Source: Agelaius tricolor | Lineage: Eukaryota > Chordata > Aves > Passeriformes > Icteridae | Assembly (NCBI GenBank): GCA_023055355.1 | Contig: JALJCS010000038.1 | Location: 2,108,001 to 2,172,000, forward strand | Length of the DNA stretch: 64,000 nucleotides | Reading direction: 5' to 3' | Shown: piece after piece, positions 56,537-64,000 of the stretch | Position numbering within the stretch: the first letter of the stretch is position 1 | Layout: the number at the start of each line of letters is the position of its first letter | Notes under the pieces: generated by a model | What the model was told of the DNA's origin: nothing | The model's input: the letters and a program-made list of their open reading frames with translations, nothing else | Database searches by the model: none | Translations under genes and position numbers: made by a program

Positions 56537-56580
56537 CACAGCCCTCCAGCTGGGACTTTCCCCTCAGGGCTGCTCTCACC

Positions 56581-61035
<4,455 letters not shown>

Positions 61036-61053
61036 ACCCTTTAAAGATAGTTC

Positions 61054-61059
61054 ATTAAA
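61054..61059 (+). terminator. CEL poly(A) signal (ATTAAA)
   Basis: ATTAAA lies 19 bases after the CEL stop codon, followed by a GT-rich stretch. It implies a very short 3' UTR. Confidence 0.7.
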
Positions 61060-61924
61060 GGCTTGTAACTGAGTGACTCTGGTTCTCATTTTGTTTGCCA
61101 TGACAGGATTTTCTTGCCAGTATTAAGGTCAGGCAGGAAAGGACATCCATTGTGTGGGCAGTGTGTGTTCCCCTGGCTGTGACACCCCGATGTCCCAGGG
61201 AAGCTGCTGGCAGCTGGGGTCCAGTCTCTACCTGCTCAGCCAGCTGTTGGCCCTGGGGTTGTTTTTTCCTCATTGCCCCTGTGAGCCCAGGCAGGACAGC
61301 CCCAATCCTGACCTGTCCTCTGGATTTCCCTGTGTTACCATCAAAGTTCCTGCTTCTTCCAACCAGATCATAGAGAGCTACAGCTGCAACAGGCAAATGC
61401 AAACCAGTCCTGACTGTTGTTCATCATGCACTGACATTGCTCAGGAACTGATGGGGCAGAATAAATCCATGAGGGTGGTGATTCCCCACTGGTTTTGGGG
61501 CAGAGGTTGGGCTGGATTGGGTTGAGGAGCTGCAGCTCTGAGCAGGGCAGGACAAGGAGCACAACTTTCCACAAACCTTATCCACCACATGTCCCCATCC
61601 ACACACCATACACTGGGCCTGGTCTGTCCAGGCCCTGGTACCCTGTGGGGAGAGCAGGGGGACCCAGCTGCGCTGGAGCTGCCCCACAGGCCTGGCTGAT
61701 GTGGAGAACCCAGGGCTGGTGTGGGACATCGGGGCTGTGGATGCTGGGAGGAGAGCAGGGGGTGTCACAGGGGATGGGACCCTGGTGTGTGTGTTGAGGT
61801 TCTCCATGCAGAGAGGCTGGAGGATGGGGAGCCCATCCCTGGGGAGAGCCAGAGTCAGGGAGCCCCTGCACTAGAACCATCCTCCTGCCTGCTTCCAGAG
61901 GGCTGGAGCCAAGGGCAGAGTTTC

Positions 61925-62430
61925 CAAGGATCGATGCCATGTGTTCCTGTGCTCTCCTGACCTCGAATGGCTTTGCCAGAAGAACAATCTGGGAGATCTC
62001 CCACAAGAAACAGCTTTCATTTTCTCACTGTTGGCCTCCACTGGTTCTTTTTAAAGGAAAAGGAATTTCCAGATGGAGTGGGTACCTGCAGCTCCCTCTT
62101 GCTTTGCCCCTGTCCCAGTGAGTAGCTGCAGTAGCTCCAGGAGAACAAATGCAGAGGGAGAAGCCTTTCCAAAACAGATTTCATACAGATCATTCCTGAG
62201 TGCTGGAGGGTTTCCTGCCAGCCAGGGCAGAGCTCCTCTGTCAGTGTGCAAGTGCATGTAGCTTTGAATGGATTTTTTAAAATTTTCTTTCTTCAGTGGT
62301 GCCATGAGAGTCTTTTATAGTACCAGTGTGTGATCAAGAGAGGTTGGGCCAAAGTTAAACCAACCCATTGCTCACCTGGCTGAGTCCCTTTTTAGAAATC
62401 TGGAACACAAACTCCATTTTTGCATGTTCT
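61925..62430 (+). repeat. Diverged duplicate segment (right copy)
   Basis: Related to 55655-55925. About 250 bases of extra DNA lie between the two matching sub-blocks (around 61960-62060 and 62340-62430). Confidence 0.7.
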
Positions 62431-62938
62431 GAGAGAAGACTCTCATTTCACCATAAAATGCACAGGAATCCTTTCCTTCTTTGCTTCTCTTATCAGCAGA
62501 TGTTCTACCAGCTCTGGGATTAAATGTGGAAAGATATTGCACACTGACAGATGAGTTTTCTGTTAGAGACAAATTTCAAAACTATTTTTTGTATCTGTCC
62601 ATTCCCCTCTCTCTCTGACAAACACAACAAGGAGTGAAGATGACAAAGAGCTGCTGCCATGAGCCTGCAGAGATATGAGGAAGAAGGAAACTTCAAGCTT
62701 TCTGATAGATGTGGCAATGAAATGGAGACAGAAATTCTGGACTCTGTGAACTCGATGAGCAATCTGGCTGCTGTTGGATGGAATCAGCTTTAACACTTGC
62801 TGTCATTTGAATCTTTTACATTCCCCAGTGTGTTACAAAGGTTGCTGATATTATGTTCTACTGCACAGCTCAACACTATATCAGCCCCCTGTGCTTGGAT
62901 GTGGCTTGTCAAGACTCCATTGGATTTAATTTCTCTGA

Positions 62939-62979
62939 AATTTTCTTGGACTGATGAATTTTCTTGGAATTTTCTTGGA
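62939..62979. repeat. Triplicated 12-mer AATTTTCTTGGA
   Basis: Three copies start at 62939, 62957 and 62968, ending eight bases before the start of the high-identity CEL tract. Confidence 0.85.
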
Positions 62980-63156
62980 CTTTGGTTTGGCCTCCAGCCC
63001 AAACAAGCAGCAGCTGCAGGGCTCTCACACAGCCATGCCCATCAGCCATGGACTGGCCTCAGACTATTGAAGCACAAGGCTGTGGAGGCTGCCCTGCTTC
63101 AGCCCAGAGCCAATCCTGGCCCATGGCATTGGCACACACACCTGCACAGGTGCCTT

Positions 63157-63162
63157 TATAAA
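63157..63162 (+). promoter_or_regulatory. TATA box of the second CEL-like gene
   Basis: TATAAA at the same distance from the ATG as in CEL, with the same inverted E-box pair upstream. Confidence 0.7.
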
Positions 63163-63206
63163 CACAGCCCTCCAGCTGGGACTTTCCCCTCAGGGCTGCT
63201 CTCACC

Positions 63207-63272
63207 ATGGCTCACTGGCACATCCTGGTCTTGGCCCTGTGCTCCTACCTCGGGGTAGCCTGGGCTGCCACA
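63207..63272 (+). CDS. Second CEL-like gene, exon 1
   Basis: All 66 bases are identical to CEL exon 1; donor GTAAGT. Confidence 0.88.
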
Positions 63273-63699
63273 GTAAGTACAAAGGCTGGCTCTGCACCCT
63301 AAAGCTGAAGGTTTTCTGCTCCTGCCATTTGTCCATGGGGCTGTGGGGGAATTGCTGCTGCCTCTCTGCTCCCAAGGGCACCTGCAGGACACCTGCACAG
63401 GCACAGCTCCAGTGGCACCAGGGGGCTTTCCATGAGGGACCAAGGGCACAGATGGGGAGGCTGGGATGGGAATGTGTGGCAATGTGGGAAGCCAGAGTTA
63501 TGAAGGACAGAGCAATGGATTTTCTCTTCTCCATGGTGCCTCCTGTAGCTGGGTGTGGTGCTCACTGAGGGAGGATTTGTGGAAGGAGAGAGCAAGAAAC
63601 TGGGACTCCTTGGGAACTATATTGACATCTTCAGAGGGATCCCCTTTGCTGCTCCTCCAAAGACTCTGGAAGACCCCCAACCTCATCCTGGCTGGGATG
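63207..63699 (+). CDS. Second CEL-like gene, 5' end (exons 1-2, runs off the window)
   Basis: Exon 1 (63207-63272) encodes the same 22 residues as CEL. Exon 2 (63549-63699) encodes LGVVLTEGGFVEGESKKLGL, NYIDIFRGIPFAAPP and PQPHPGWD, differing from CEL by H to L, N to S, V to I and R to K. Splice sites and frame are intact, so nothing visible marks it as a pseudogene. In CEL, exon 3 begins 240 bases after exon 2; here 301 bases follow to the window end without an exon-3-like sequence. Either intron 2 is longer or the copy is incomplete. Expected product, if complete: a second bile-salt-activated lipase. Confidence 0.85.
63549..63699 (+). CDS. Second CEL-like gene, exon 2
   Basis: It has 151 bases with six mismatches to CEL exon 2, changing four codons and one silently. 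It ends in phase 1 at GTAAGG. Confidence 0.88.
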
Positions 63700-63740
63700 G
63701 TAAGGTCCAACTTCTGAATGCCTTTGGTTTGGGGCTTTAT

Positions 63741-64000
63741 CCTTGCTTCTCTTTCTTTTAGTTGGTTTTCCTCAAGCTAAAGATGTTCTTGCCTGCTTTC
63801 ATCGACTAAGCACGGCCAAGAAAAATCTCTTTGTCTCCTGAAGGGTCTGAGAGTCTGTGTCTAAATGTTCCCAAGAAACTCAAGTAACACCAGGAAGTAA
63901 CAAAACTCAGGCATGGTACCTGCACCTGCCTTCCCCATGCTTTGGCTGTCCAGAGCTGGTTCAAAAGGGAAGGTCTCCCAGTTTGTCACTCCCTCATACC
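63741..64000. other. Sequence after the duplicated tract
   Basis: It is unlike CEL intron 2 and shows no recognisable exon. It is presumed intron 2 of the second CEL-like gene if that gene is complete. Confidence 0.4.

Larger units (their letters stand above)
61065..62986. other. Spacer between the two CEL-like genes
   Basis: No coding exon was recognised. The segment 61925-62430 is a diverged copy of 55655-55925. The stretch 62430-62986 does not match its counterpart upstream of CEL, which contains the GTF3C5 relic. Confidence 0.6.
62987..63740 (+). repeat. High-identity duplicated tract, right copy
   Basis: Counterpart of 56361-57114, without indels. Homology stops at 63740, 41 bases into intron 2. 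Confidence 0.93.

Overview
The window is vertebrate nuclear DNA, most likely from a bird. It carries CR1-type LINE fragments, compact multi-exon genes with GT-AG introns, one CpG-island promoter, and a gene order that follows human chromosome 9q34 (SPACA9, TSC1, GFI1B, CEL). The species cannot be named from the sequence alone. Products were identified by comparing conceptual translations with remembered human proteins, not by a database search.

Layout. Positions 364-1389 (+) hold the last two coding exons of SPACA9, whose start lies left of the window. TSC1 (hamartin) runs on the minus strand: stop codon at 8485-8487, 21 coding exons up to the ATG at 24247-24249, and a noncoding first exon in a CpG island at about 32.4 kb. 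All splice phases fit and give a complete 1153-residue protein. SPACA9 and TSC1 face each other tail to tail, and a CR1 fragment lies between them. GFI1B (+) has six coding exons from 41719 to 45712 (335 residues, SNAG domain plus six zinc fingers). A likely noncoding first exon ends at 36841, downstream of a GATA and inverted CCAAT promoter. CEL (+) has eleven coding exons from 56581 to 61035, encoding a 562-residue bile-salt-activated lipase with an intact catalytic triad and no mucin-like tail. A second CEL-like gene starts at 63207 and runs off the right end; only exons 1 and 2 are visible.

The most unusual part lies around CEL. In mammals GTF3C5 (a TFIIIC subunit) sits between GFI1B and CEL. 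Here that interval holds no intact GTF3C5, but 55990-56155 looks like one frameshifted GTF3C5 exon that still has its splice acceptor. The two CEL 5' regions (56361-57114 and 62987-63740) match over 754 bp without an indel and with about 16 differences. They are flanked by diverged or unrelated DNA, a pattern expected from recent gene conversion or a sharply bounded duplication.

The genes do not form one pathway: SPACA9 is a ciliary and sperm microtubule protein, TSC1 restrains mTORC1, GFI1B is a blood-cell repressor and CEL is a pancreatic digestive lipase. They are neighbours by conserved synteny. I found no CRISPR array, operon, tRNA or rRNA gene, and no novel multi-gene system.
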